Assembly (NCBI GenBank): GCA_964425315.1
Contig: CAYRNB010000026.1
Span: 1 to 39,729, forward strand
Source: Rhodoblastus sp964425315
GTDB lineage: Bacteria > Pseudomonadota > Alphaproteobacteria > Rhizobiales > Beijerinckiaceae
DNA: 39,729 bases
Direction: 5' to 3'
Shown: piece by piece, positions 32,054 to 39,644 of the stretch
How the letters are laid out: each line of letters starts with the position of its first letter
Numbering within the stretch: position 1 is the first letter of the stretch
Notes under the pieces: generated by a model
Seen by the model: only the letters and a program-made list of their open reading frames with translations
Database searches by the model: none
Told to the model about the DNA's origin: nothing
Position numbers and translations under genes: made by a program

Positions 32054-33229
32054 TCAGCGCGATAAATGGTCGGTCAGACGGCGCAGGAACCGCAAGCCTT
32101 CGGCGAGTTGGGCGATGTCGACATATTCGTCCGGCTGGTGCGCCTGGTCGATCGAGCCCGGCCCGCAGACCACCGCCGTCAGGCCGCCGCGCTGAAACTG
32201 GCCGGCTTCGGTGGCGTAAGGCACCGCAATGGTGTGATTGGCCTTGCTCAGCGCCAAAGCGAGAGTGGCGGCGGGCGAGTCGCTTTCGGCTGAAAGGCCT
32301 GGCGCCTGGATCTCGGTCGAAGTTTCGATTTTGGCGTCGGGAAAATGCTTGAGCTTCTCCGCCGCCAGTTCGGCGCAGAATTTTTCGAACCGGGCCAGGG
32401 CCGCGTCCTGCGCCGTCTGCGGCAGGCCCCGGAATTCCCAATAGAATTCGCAATGGCGCGCCATGATATTGCGCGCGGTTCCTCCCGAAATCATGCCGAC
32501 ATGGACGGTCGAATAGGCCGGCTCGAACCTTTTGAGCGGATCGCTGTCGGCCTGAAGCTCGACGCCGATCCGCTGCAAAGCCGTCACCAGTTCGCAGGCG
32601 ATATGGACGGCGCTCACGCCCAGCCAGGGTTTCGACGAATGCGCCTCGTGGCCGGTGACTGTGGTGCGATAGGTTGCGATGCTCTTATGCGCGTCGGCGA
32701 CCTGCATCATGGTCGGCTCGCCGATAATGGCGATCGCGGGGCGGGGAAAATCGCGGCCGAATCGGGCGATCGTATCGAGGCAGCCGGCGCAACTCGTCTC
32801 CTCGTCATAGGACAGCATGATATGGATCGGCTTTTTCAGCGGCGCGGCGAGAAACTCTGGGGCCATGGCGAGGCAGATGGCGCCAAAACCCTTCATGTCG
32901 CAGGTTCCGCGCCCATACAGCCTTTCGCCGTCGCGGCGAAGCGTATAGGGCGGCGAGGTCCATTTCTGCCCGGCGACGGGGACGACGTCGGTATGGCCTG
33001 AGAGGACGACGCCGCCGTCGCCGTCGGGGCCGAATGTGGCGAAAAGCGCCGCCTTGTCGCCGGCGGCGTTGGGAATGCGGGAGAAGCGCGCGCCGAGGCC
33101 GAGAAGATAATCCTCGACGAAATCGATCAGCGCCAGATTGGAGCGCGAACTTTCCGTATCGAAGGCGATCAGCCGGTCGAGCAGTTCAATGGCGCGATCG
33201 AGGGCGGAATCGGCGGAGTGACGCTGCAT
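32054..33229 (-). CDS. argE: Acetylornithine deacetylase
   Basis: ArgE hydrolyses N-acetylornithine to ornithine and acetate in arginine synthesis. The 391-residue protein is an M20 zinc hydrolase: SGHTDVVPV with the first ligand, GRGTCDMKGF with the bridging Asp, the catalytic acidic DEETSC, IGEP, a dimerisation lid domain, and HQPDEYV at the C-terminus. The Cys in GTCDMKG and DEETSCAGC is characteristic of ArgE. The M20 family also contains succinyl-diaminopimelate desuccinylase (DapE), which is less likely given those features. It ends 20 bases from the ATPase stop. Confidence 0.88.
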   Translation of the reverse strand: MQRHSADSALDRAIELLDRLIAFDTESSRSNLALIDFVEDYLLGLGARFSRIPNAAGDKAALFATFGPDGDGGVVLSGHTDVVPVAGQKWTSPPYTLRRDGERLYGRGTCDMKGFGAICLAMAPEFLAAPLKKPIHIMLSYDEETSCAGCLDTIARFGRDFPRPAIAIIGEPTMMQVADAHKSIATYRTTVTGHEAHSSKPWLGVSAVHIACELVTALQRIGVELQADSDPLKRFEPAYSTVHVGMISGGTARNIMARHCEFYWEFRGLPQTAQDAALARFEKFCAELAAEKLKHFPDAKIETSTEIQAPGLSAESDSPAATLALALSKANHTIAVPYATEAGQFQRGGLTAVVCGPGSIDQAHQPDEYVDIAQLAEGLRFLRRLTDHLSR

Positions 33230-33286
33230 GAAAAAATCCCGAAGCTGCGTCGATCATAGCCGCGGGGATTTCTCAGGCAAAGCAAG

Positions 33287-33694
33287 TTAGTTGAGCACCC
33301 GCCGCTCCATCGGGCTGTCGAGCGAAAAGGCGGGGATTTCGACATCGAAGGCGCGGCCGTCCTCGTCGATCATGCGATAGGCGCCGGACATGACGCCCGA
33401 GGCCGTGGTCAGGCCGCAGCCCGACGTATAGCGGAAGCTCTCGCCCGGTCCGAGTATCGGCGTCTCGCCGACGACGCCCGGCCCGCGCACCGTCTCGACC
33501 CGGCCGCTGCTGTCGGTGATCCGCCAGAACCTTTCCAGCAATTGCACCTGAACCGCGCCGCGATTGGTGATCTCGATGGTGTAGGTCCAGAAATAGCGAT
33601 CGGCCTCCGGTTCGCTACGCTCGGGCGAATAGGCGGGATGGGCGGTGATGTGAATGTCGTGGGTGATGGCGCTGTACATGGGGACAATTTGCAT
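33287..33694 (-). CDS. apaG: ApaG domain protein
   Basis: ApaG is a small immunoglobulin-like beta-sandwich protein linked genetically to Co2+/Mg2+ resistance; its activity is not settled. The 135-residue frame shows the family signature YFWTYTIEITNRGAVQVQLLERFWRI, VRGPGVVGETPILGPGESFRYTSGC and MSGAYRMI. ATG 33694 is listed; ATG 33679 (MYSAITHDI) is closer to the usual family start. A perfect 6-bp hairpin abuts the first ATG. It lies 57 bases upstream of argE on the same strand. Confidence 0.93.
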   Translation of the reverse strand: MQIVPMYSAITHDIHITAHPAYSPERSEPEADRYFWTYTIEITNRGAVQVQLLERFWRITDSSGRVETVRGPGVVGETPILGPGESFRYTSGCGLTTASGVMSGAYRMIDEDGRAFDVEIPAFSLDSPMERRVLN

Positions 33695-33711
33695 CGGGAC
33701 CCCGCGTCCCG
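33695..33711 (-). repeat. Hairpin directly before the apaG start
   Basis: Arms CGGGAC (33695-33700) and GTCCCG (33706-33711) form a perfect 6-bp stem with a 5-base loop, touching the ATG at 33694. The GGGG-like ribosome binding site is in the loop and arm. If ATG 33679 is the true start, it lies 15 bases upstream of it. Confidence 0.45.
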
Positions 33712-33789
33712 TCGAGCCTAATTTGGGGGCGCCGATGCAAAAGCGCAGGAGGGGGCAGGCAGGAAATCGCGCCTTAAGCGCTCCTCCGA

Positions 33790-34023
33790 TCAGGCTGCGC
33801 GCGCCAGGAGCGCCGGAAAAAGAGTGATTGCGGTCGAGACGCCGACCAGCACGACAATGCCGCCGGATTCGTTGATGACGCGAATCTGACCGCCCGTGGA
33901 GGCGTTCGCGAAAGCGAGCGCGCCGATTTCACGCCAGACGGCGATCATATCGCCGAGTTCGACCGTTTTCATAACGCGACGGCCGCCGGTGGGGTCGATC
34001 ATCTGGAAATGATAAAGGGTCAT
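33790..34023 (-). CDS. DUF6894-like small protein
   Basis: The 77-residue protein resembles small proteins grouped as DUF6894 that are abundant in Rhizobiales: MTLYHFQMIDPTGG at the start, WREIGALAFA in the middle and RVINESGGIVVLVGVSTAI near the end. Function is unknown. ATG 34023 has GGGGAGA six to ten bases upstream, stronger than the frame extension to 34074. There is no signal peptide; the C-terminus is hydrophobic but too short to be a clear membrane anchor. It lies downstream of an AT-rich region with several regulator-like sites. Confidence 0.68.
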   Translation of the reverse strand: MTLYHFQMIDPTGGRRVMKTVELGDMIAVWREIGALAFANASTGGQIRVINESGGIVVLVGVSTAITLFPALLARAA

Positions 34024-34140
34024 AACGTCTCCCCGTAGTGCAACGTCGTCCAAGCGACGCGGGCTCATTAGCAAAACAATATGAAGGTAAAATTATGGTC
34101 GGGAAATGGAAACATTTTTGGTTCTTATCACGGTTCTTTG

Positions 34141-34158
34141 TATTAACAAACGTTAATA
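34141..34158. repeat. Palindrome in the AT-rich region
   Basis: TATTAAC (34141-34147) and GTTAATA (34152-34158) are perfect 7-bp arms around AAAC. Such dyads often are repressor sites. It is about 120 bases upstream of the DUF6894-like gene. Confidence 0.55.
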
Positions 34159-34167
34159 TGAGTTTAA
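34153..34167. promoter_or_regulatory. Possible CtrA box
   Basis: TTAA (34153-34156), seven bases, TTAA (34164-34167) equals the TTAA-N7-TTAA pattern of the alphaproteobacterial cell-cycle regulator CtrA. In an AT-rich stretch chance matches are likely, so the weight is low. Confidence 0.3.
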
Positions 34168-34195
34168 TATATTCGCTTCTATGCATACATTTGCG

Positions 34196-34209
34196 TTGAA
34201 TGAAATCAA
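34196..34209. promoter_or_regulatory. FNR/FixK-like box in the AT-rich region
   Basis: TTGAATGAAATCAA fits TTGAT-N4-ATCAA at nine of ten positions. It lies between the end of the methyltransferase gene and the DUF6894-like gene, about 180 bases from the latter start. No promoter hexamers were identified at the expected spacing. Confidence 0.35.
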
Positions 34210-34314
34210 ACTTTCGCCAAAGTCGTTGCGGAATCAGTGTTTATTGCAGCGCAAAACGATTAGCCTCCGTGAATCTACTTACTTTTGTGTGTGCGGCGCC
34301 GCAAATTCGCCGAA

Positions 34315-35514
34315 TTATTCGGCCGCCGCCCGCGCCGCGGCGAGTCGGACGCGCAGGAGCGGCTGCAACAGATGCTCGGCGAGATGGCGCACGGCGGGGA
34401 CGCACAGTCCGTCGCCGCAAAGCTTATAGGCCTTGGTGGCGTTGGACGGCAGGCGATAGTCCTCCGGCAGGCCCATCAGCCGCGCCGCCTCGCGCGGCGA
34501 CAGCAGCCGCGAACGGATGGTTTGGCCGTTGATTTCGATCAGCGTCTGGCGCGAACTGCCGCCGCCCGGCGTGCGCAGGCAGCCGGCCATGCCGTCGAAG
34601 CGGACTTCCGCGCGCTGCCTTTTGCCGCCGTGCTCGTCCTTGCGGGTGCGGCGATAGACGGCGCCGACGATCGCGCTCCCAGAACCTTGCGCCTCGCGGA
34701 TTTTCTCCAGGTGCGCCGGCGCCATCAGCGATAGCAGGCGTTCGGTGGCCGCCTTCGAGCGCCAAGGCGCGTCGGGCGGCGAATTTTCCAAAATATCGGC
34801 GAGGGCGATATTGCGGCGCGAGGGAGCGGGCAGGCGCCAATTGACCCAGTCCGCAGCGCGTTCTGGCGGCAAGGCCGCGACCGCCGCGGCCAGGGCGGGA
34901 CTGGTCCACGGCGGCGCGGGCGCGTCGCCGGCGAATGCGGCGAGAGCGTCGCTTTCCGCCAGTGCGGCGAAAATCTCTTTTTGCAGAGCGACGAAAAACA
35001 CGCGCGGCCGCGATTGGGGCGTGAACCAGCGCGCGTCGAGCAGGAGCGCGCCGACGCGATAGTCGAGCGCGTCGAGCGCCGCGACAATGGCGCAGAAATC
35101 GCGCTTGCCATGCGAGGTCAGCACGCCGACCACATTTTCCAGCACGATCGCCCGCGGCGCCCGACCCTGGTCGCGCAGGGCGCGGATTTTGTCGTGGAAC
35201 AGCCAGAAGGCGCCGCTGCGGGTTTTCCGCGCATCGCTCTCAGCGCCCATGCCGCGTCCGGCGCCGGCGAGCGACAGATCCTGGCAGGGAAAGGAGGCCC
35301 AGGCGAGATCGGCGCGGCCCGGCAGTTTTTCGGTGGTGATAGCGGCGAGATCGTCGGCGATGAAATCTCCGGCGCCCCAGTTGGCGCGATAGGATTCCGC
35401 CTTGTCGGCGTCCATATCATTGGCAAAAAGGCAGGCCCAGCCGGGCCCGAGCCCGGCGCGGGCCATGCCGCCGCCGGCGAAAAATTCATAAAAGGTCAGT
35501 ACTGAGCCCGGCAT
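34315..35514 (-). CDS. DNA (cytosine-5-)-methyltransferase, orphan
   Basis: The 399-residue enzyme transfers a methyl group from SAM to C5 of cytosine in a specific sequence. Motif I is EFFAGGGMARAGL (10-22), motif IV has catalytic Cys77 in SFPCQDLSLAG, motif VI LENV (about 128-131), motif VIII QSRPRVFF, and IX-X SPREAARLMGLPEDY and GDGLCVPAVRHLAEHL. Between VIII and IX lies a target-recognition region of about 170 residues whose specificity cannot be read. No restriction endonuclease or Vsr gene is beside it, so it looks like a solitary methyltransferase. The tail is Ala/Arg-rich. There is no good ribosome binding site before ATG 35514. Confidence 0.9.
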   Translation of the reverse strand: MPGSVLTFYEFFAGGGMARAGLGPGWACLFANDMDADKAESYRANWGAGDFIADDLAAITTEKLPGRADLAWASFPCQDLSLAGAGRGMGAESDARKTRSGAFWLFHDKIRALRDQGRAPRAIVLENVVGVLTSHGKRDFCAIVAALDALDYRVGALLLDARWFTPQSRPRVFFVALQKEIFAALAESDALAAFAGDAPAPPWTSPALAAAVAALPPERAADWVNWRLPAPSRRNIALADILENSPPDAPWRSKAATERLLSLMAPAHLEKIREAQGSGSAIVGAVYRRTRKDEHGGKRQRAEVRFDGMAGCLRTPGGGSSRQTLIEINGQTIRSRLLSPREAARLMGLPEDYRLPSNATKAYKLCGDGLCVPAVRHLAEHLLQPLLRVRLAAARAAAE

Positions 35515-35624
35515 AAAGGAGGTCCGGCGGCGCCGCTCGGCGAATCAACGCGTCCATCAGTTCACAAGGGGCGAGTTTCCGCCAGTCCCCGAGACGGGCC
35601 GCGCGAATTTTCCTTGGGAAATGT

Positions 35625-36068
35625 TCAGCCCCTGTCCTCGGGCAGGATGGGCATGGGCAGGATGGAGACCCCGTCCTCCAGCAATTCGCGCGCCTCTTCC
35701 GCCGAGGCCTGGCCGCGGATCGCCCGCTCCGGCGCGTCGCCGTCGTGGATTTTGCGCGCTTCCTGCGGGAATTTCGCCCCGACATCGTCGGTGACGGCGA
35801 CGAGTTTGGCGTGCAGGTCGCGCGCCATCTGGCGCAATTCAGCGTCGCGATCGCCGATCAGCGCGACGTTCTGCTTCGGCGCGGCGGCTTTTTTGGCTTT
35901 GCCGCGGCGCGCCACCGCCGGGGCCATGACCGCCTTGCGGACCTTGACGCTGTTGCATTGCGGGCAGGCGACGAGGCTGTTGTCGATCTGAAAATCGTAG
36001 GAACGGTTGCTGGCGAACCAGCTTTCGAATTGGTGGCCGTTGTCGCAGACCAGTGAAAAAAGGATCAT
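35625..36068 (-). CDS. DUF1178 family protein
   Basis: The 147-residue protein matches DUF1178: MILFSLVCDNGHQFESWF at the start, then CPQCNSVKVRKAVMAP, an Ala/Lys linker and an acidic C-terminal helix region ending LPMPILPEDRG. Cys8 with the CPQC pair suggests a small zinc-binding site. Function is unknown. It follows the glutaredoxin gene by seven bases on the same strand, a pairing conserved in many alphaproteobacteria, so a thiol or redox link is plausible inference. Confidence 0.87.
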   Translation of the reverse strand: MILFSLVCDNGHQFESWFASNRSYDFQIDNSLVACPQCNSVKVRKAVMAPAVARRGKAKKAAAPKQNVALIGDRDAELRQMARDLHAKLVAVTDDVGAKFPQEARKIHDGDAPERAIRGQASAEEARELLEDGVSILPMPILPEDRG

Positions 36069-36075
36069 GGCTTTT

Positions 36076-36333
36076 TCAGCCCGCTAAAAGCGCGTCGAGT
36101 TTTCCCTCGAATTCCAGTTCCTGCAGATCGTCGCAGCCGCCGATGTGTTTTTCGCCGATGAAAATCTGCGGCACCGTATAGCTTCCGTTGGCGCGGGCGA
36201 TCATTTCCTGGCGCCTTTGCGGTTCGACGTCGACGCGGATTTCCTCGAACTGGGCATGTTTTTTGGTCAGCAGGCGCTTGGCGCTCATGCAGAAGGGGCA
36301 GGTCGCCGTAGTATAGATGACAATGGGCGGCAT
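36076..36333 (-). CDS. grxC: Glutaredoxin 3
   Basis: Glutaredoxin reduces disulfides and mixed glutathione disulfides with electrons from glutathione. The 85-residue protein has the dithiol site C12-P-F-C15, the cis-proline region TVPQIFIG and the GGCDDLQ glutathione-binding turn. ATG 36333 has GGAGGGA upstream; the frame is open to 36351. It is probably co-transcribed with the DUF1178 gene. Confidence 0.95.
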   Translation of the reverse strand: MPPIVIYTTATCPFCMSAKRLLTKKHAQFEEIRVDVEPQRRQEMIARANGSYTVPQIFIGEKHIGGCDDLQELEFEGKLDALLAG

Positions 36334-36547
36334 GCCGTCCCTCCACCTCAATAATGCGATAACGCGAAAGGCTTCCGCCGCGCCGAGCGGCCTTCCGGCG
36401 GCGCGTTTCCGCGCCCCGGCGTCCGTTTCGGCCCGAATGGGAGCCTTTCGACCCCTATATAGGGTCGCGGCCGCCCCGGCAACCAGAGCGCTATTTCAGA
36501 ATTATCGGTTGCGCCTGCTTTTTTGCGCGTTCTTTGCCTGTCCGGCG

Positions 36548-37339
36548 TCAAGCTCTGGCGAAAACCACGGCGTCCGCCTGTTTGGCGCCGGCGCGCAGCA
36601 GCGTCCGCGCGGCGGCGTTGAGCGTGGCGCCGGAGGTCATGACGTCGTCCACCAGCACGATGCGGCGCTCGGAAAGCTCGATCCGCCGTTCGGGCGCGAC
36701 GGCGAAGGCCCCTTGCATGTTTTGCGCGCGCAGCCGCCGGCTCAAGCCGACCTGCGGCGGCGTCGGCTTCTGCCGCGTCAGAATGTCCGGGTCGAGCGGA
36801 ACCCCGGAGATTTTGGCGATGACGCGCGCGAGCGCCGCCGACTGATTGAAGCGGCGATGCGCCAGCCGTAAGCGGTGCAGCGGCACGGGAACGATGAGAT
36901 CGGCTTCGTCGAGCAATTCGGCGCCGGCGCGCGCCATCCAGCGGCCGAGCGGCTCGGCCAGCTCCATGCGGTCGCCGTATTTCAGGCGATGGACGAGCAG
37001 GCGGGCCGGACCGTCGTCGAACAGGCAGACGGCGCGCGCGCGCGAAAAAACCGGAGGATCGGCGATGGCGGCGGGCGAGACGACGCGGCCGGCTTCGTCG
37101 GCGGCGAGGTCGCAATCGAAAGGCGTTCCCAGTCTTTCGCAAAAAGGCCGCTCGATGAAGCGCATGGCGCTCCAGCAACTTGGGCATAGGCCGCTGTTCT
37201 CGCCAATGGCGTGGCGGCAGGCGAGACAGACAGGCGGATAGACGAGGTCGAGCGCCGCCGCTCCCACCTTTTTCAGGACGCCGAGGCCCTGGGCGAGCAA
37301 GGCGGGGGCTTGCGCCAAAGCCTCATCAAGCCGATTCAT
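36548..37339 (-). CDS. ComF family protein (phosphoribosyltransferase-like)
   Basis: The 263-residue protein has an N-terminal double zinc-ribbon (CLACRH, LCPSCW, and a further Cys in PFCERLG), the ComF segment LVHRLKYGDRMELAEPL, VPVPLHRLRLAHRRFNQSAALAR, and the PRPP-binding loop IVLVDDVMTSGATL. ComF proteins are needed for DNA uptake in competent species; in most alphaproteobacteria the role is not shown. It lies upstream of grxC with about 210 bases between, in which I see no gene. Confidence 0.9.
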   Translation of the reverse strand: MNRLDEALAQAPALLAQGLGVLKKVGAAALDLVYPPVCLACRHAIGENSGLCPSCWSAMRFIERPFCERLGTPFDCDLAADEAGRVVSPAAIADPPVFSRARAVCLFDDGPARLLVHRLKYGDRMELAEPLGRWMARAGAELLDEADLIVPVPLHRLRLAHRRFNQSAALARVIAKISGVPLDPDILTRQKPTPPQVGLSRRLRAQNMQGAFAVAPERRIELSERRIVLVDDVMTSGATLNAAARTLLRAGAKQADAVVFARA

Positions 37340-37490
37340 TGGCAGCGCTGGCGCATGTCGGATTTCGTCCTTCGTCTCTCGGTTGCGATCTTCGACAGGC
37401 GGGGCTTTTTGTCAACGACGCTTAGCCGATGGGCCAGGCGGCCGCGCGGCCTTCCTTTGACGCGCGGCCTGGGCGGGCGCATAAAGGCAT

Positions 37491-38372
37491 GTGCCCGAAA
37501 CGCCGCAGATTTTCGATCGCGCTCTTCTTCGCAAGCGCCTCGCCCGCGCCTGGCGAGCGGAAAACCCGTGCGATTTTCTTATCGCCCGGACGGCGGAAGA
37601 TCTCGCCTTCCGGCTTTCCGGGATCAGCCGCGATTTCCCGCGCGCCCTCGATCTTGGCGCGCCGCATCCGGCGATCGCGCAAATCCTGGCCTCGTCGCCG
37701 CGCCGCCATGTCGTGCGCGCCGGCCCGCTCGTCGAAGCTTTGGGAAGTCCCGGCGCGGGTCTCGTCGCCGACGAGGAGGTCCTGCCCTTCGCGCCGGGCG
37801 CCTTCGATCTCGTCGTCAGCGGGCTGAACCTGCAATTCGTCAACGACCTTCCCGGCGCGCTGGCGCAAATTCGCCGGGTTCTTGCGCCGGACGGCCTGCT
37901 GCTGGCGGCGCTGGTCGGCGGCCGCACTCTATGGGAATTGCGCGCCTGCCTCGCCCAGGCGCAGGAGGAGATCGAGGGCGGCGCCAGCCCCCGCGTCGCG
38001 CCGCTCATCGATCTGCGCGATCTCGGGGGCCTGCTGCAGCGCGCCGGCTTCGCCCTGCCGGTGGTCGATTGCGACACTTTCGCCGTGCGCTACCGCCATG
38101 CTTTCGACCTGATGCGCGAATTGCGCGCCATGGGCGCGACCAACGCCCTGGTCGCAGGCGCGCGCCGTCCGCTGCGCCGCGACGTGCTGTTTCGCGCCGC
38201 CGCGCTCTATCAGCAGCAGTTCGGCGACGCCGACGGCCGGATCCGCGCGACCTTCGAAATCATCTGGGCTTCGGGTTGGGCGCCGCATGAAAGCCAGCAG
38301 AAGCCGTTGGCCCCCGGCTCGGCGCAACTCCCGCTCTCCGCCGCGCTCGGCGACAAGAGCGAAGATTATTGA
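37491..38372 (+). CDS. SAM-dependent methyltransferase-fold protein, NDUFAF5/BioC-like
   Basis: The 293-residue protein resembles the bacterial relatives of the complex I assembly factor NDUFAF5: IFDRALLRKRLARAW at the N-terminus, a class I methyltransferase fold, FDLVVSGLNLQFVNDLPGALAQIRRVLAPDGLLLAAL, and RDVLFRAAALYQQQFGDADGRI-TFEIIWASGWAPHESQQKPLAPGSA. Motif I reads LDLGAPHPAI, not the GxGxG of typical SAM enzymes, so cofactor binding may be altered; NDUFAF5 itself acts as an arginine hydroxylase on complex I. The start is a GTG with AAAGG close by and is uncertain. Its stop overlaps the convergent dsbB by seven bases. Confidence 0.83.
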   Translation: MPETPQIFDRALLRKRLARAWRAENPCDFLIARTAEDLAFRLSGISRDFPRALDLGAPHPAIAQILASSPRRHVVRAGPLVEALGSPGAGLVADEEVLPFAPGAFDLVVSGLNLQFVNDLPGALAQIRRVLAPDGLLLAALVGGRTLWELRACLAQAQEEIEGGASPRVAPLIDLRDLGGLLQRAGFALPVVDCDTFAVRYRHAFDLMRELRAMGATNALVAGARRPLRRDVLFRAAALYQQQFGDADGRIRATFEIIWASGWAPHESQQKPLAPGSAQLPLSAALGDKSEDY

Positions 38373-38884
38373 GTTTTTTTCGACGTCGCGGCGCGCGCGG
38401 CGAGCAAGGAGAGGCCGGCGGAGATGACGACGTTCCAGTCGGCGAGCGACAGGCCGAAAATCCGCAAGGCAGGCTCGTCGCAGCGCACGATGTGAATATG
38501 CTGCAATTGCCGGCGGAAATCCGCCATCGAGACCGGCTTGAGGAAATTGCCGGTGCAATCGGTCGGCCCCGGCCAGAACTTCCACTCGACGCCGGCGTGA
38601 TAGGCGCCGAAGAGCGCGCCGGCAAAAAAAATCGCCGCCAGCAGGGCGAGGATGGCTTTCGCTATCTTCACCTGGCCGTTGCGGGCGAGGAAAAGCGCCG
38701 CCGCCGCCAGCGGCAAGGCTGCGTAATAGGGATAGCGCTCCTTTAAGCAGAGTTCGCAGGGAAGATAGCCCATGGCCTGGAAGATCCAGGCGCCGGCGAG
38801 CGTCAGGAGGGCGACCGCCAGAATCAGGCCGGCGGCCGGCGCCGGCCGTGACAGCGAGTTGAATATCGGGAGCCGCGCCGCCAA
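38366..38884 (-). CDS. dsbB: Disulfide bond formation protein DsbB
   Basis: DsbB re-oxidises DsbA in the periplasm and passes electrons to quinone. The 172-residue protein has four predicted membrane segments, the first cysteine pair C43-E-L-C46 followed by LKERYPYY, and the second pair Cys110 (TDCTG) and Cys135 (RCDEP) in the periplasmic loop. Partner dsbA is not in the window. It is three bases downstream of the DedA-like gene on the same strand and overlaps the methyltransferase gene at its 3' end. Confidence 0.93.
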   Translation of the reverse strand: MAARLPIFNSLSRPAPAAGLILAVALLTLAGAWIFQAMGYLPCELCLKERYPYYAALPLAAAALFLARNGQVKIAKAILALLAAIFFAGALFGAYHAGVEWKFWPGPTDCTGNFLKPVSMADFRRQLQHIHIVRCDEPALRIFGLSLADWNVVISAGLSLLAARAATSKKTQ

Positions 38885-38887
38885 GGT

Positions 38888-39469
38888 TCAGACCAGATGG
38901 GCGGCGAGCCAGAAGCCGCCGACGACGGCCGCCAGCAGCCCGATGGTGAAGACGGCGAAATGCTGCTCCAGCTTGGCGCGGAAAAAATCGCCGAAGTGAT
39001 TCAAGGCCGCCGCTATGGCGAAGAAGCGCGCGCCGCGGGTGATGAGGGCGAGCAGCACAAAGAGCGGGAAATTATAGCCGAGCAGGCCGCTGACGATGGT
39101 GACGAGCTTGAAGGGGATGGGCGTGAGGCCCTTGATCAGAATGAAGGCCCAGCCCCATTTGCCGTAAAAGGCGCGCAGGATTTCGATGCGCGGGCCATAA
39201 CCGTAAAGGTGGATGATCCATTGACCGAGCGTGTCATAGAGGAGCGCGCCGATCATATAGCCGAGCATGCCGCCAAGCACCGAGGCCGCGGTGCAGACGG
39301 CGGCGTAAAACCACGCCTTTTTCGGCTTCGCCAGGGACATGGGCAGAAGAATGAGGTCCGGCGGAAGCGGGAAGACCGAGCTTTCGGCGAAGGCGACGCC
39401 GGCGAGCGCCCAAGTCGCATGGCGGCTTTCCGCCAGCGACAGAGTCCAGTCGTATAGCTTTTTGAACAT
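38888..39469 (-). CDS. YqaA/DedA-type membrane protein
   Basis: The 193-residue protein has four to five membrane segments and the SNARE-associated/DedA (VTT) layout: a re-entrant start with FAESSVFPLPPDLILLPM, GYMIGALLYD, the loop KWGWAFILIKGLTPIPFKLVTIVSGLLG and RGARFFAIAAALNHFGD. DedA-superfamily members are flippases or proton-linked transporters in envelope homeostasis; the YqaA branch is less studied. ATG 39469 is preferred since AGGATTCTT gives a good ribosome binding site and the family starts here; the frame is open to 39532. It precedes dsbB by three bases, an arrangement common in Rhizobiales. Confidence 0.85.
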   Translation of the reverse strand: MFKKLYDWTLSLAESRHATWALAGVAFAESSVFPLPPDLILLPMSLAKPKKAWFYAAVCTAASVLGGMLGYMIGALLYDTLGQWIIHLYGYGPRIEILRAFYGKWGWAFILIKGLTPIPFKLVTIVSGLLGYNFPLFVLLALITRGARFFAIAAALNHFGDFFRAKLEQHFAVFTIGLLAAVVGGFWLAAHLV

Positions 39470-39588
39470 AAGAATCCTGACGTGGCTCGGGGCGCTCATA
39501 ACATGGGCGTGCGCGGCGCGCCACCGCTTCACCCTCAGACATATGATCGCCGATCCTGTTTAAAAAAGACCAAGCGGGCCGGCGGCGA

Positions 39589-39616
39589 TTGACGGCGGGA
39601 AGTTGCGCGCTATGAT
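39589..39616 (+). promoter_or_regulatory. Sigma-70 promoter of tRNA-Leu
   Basis: TTGACG (39589-39594), a 16-base spacer and TATGAT (39611-39616) form a good housekeeping promoter. The start would lie near 39623, about 22 bases before the tRNA. Confidence 0.75.
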
Positions 39617-39644
39617 CCGCGCCGTTTGCGGGGCCTCCCGTAAA

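Noticed and set aside
34181..34429. A plus-strand 82-codon gene from the AT-rich island
   Set aside because: Most of it runs antisense through the methyltransferase 3' end, with no family resemblance or ribosome binding site.
35486..35785. A minus-strand 99-codon gene between DUF1178 and the methyltransferase
   Set aside because: It overlaps the DUF1178 gene in another frame and is Arg/Ala/Pro-biased, typical of a shadow.
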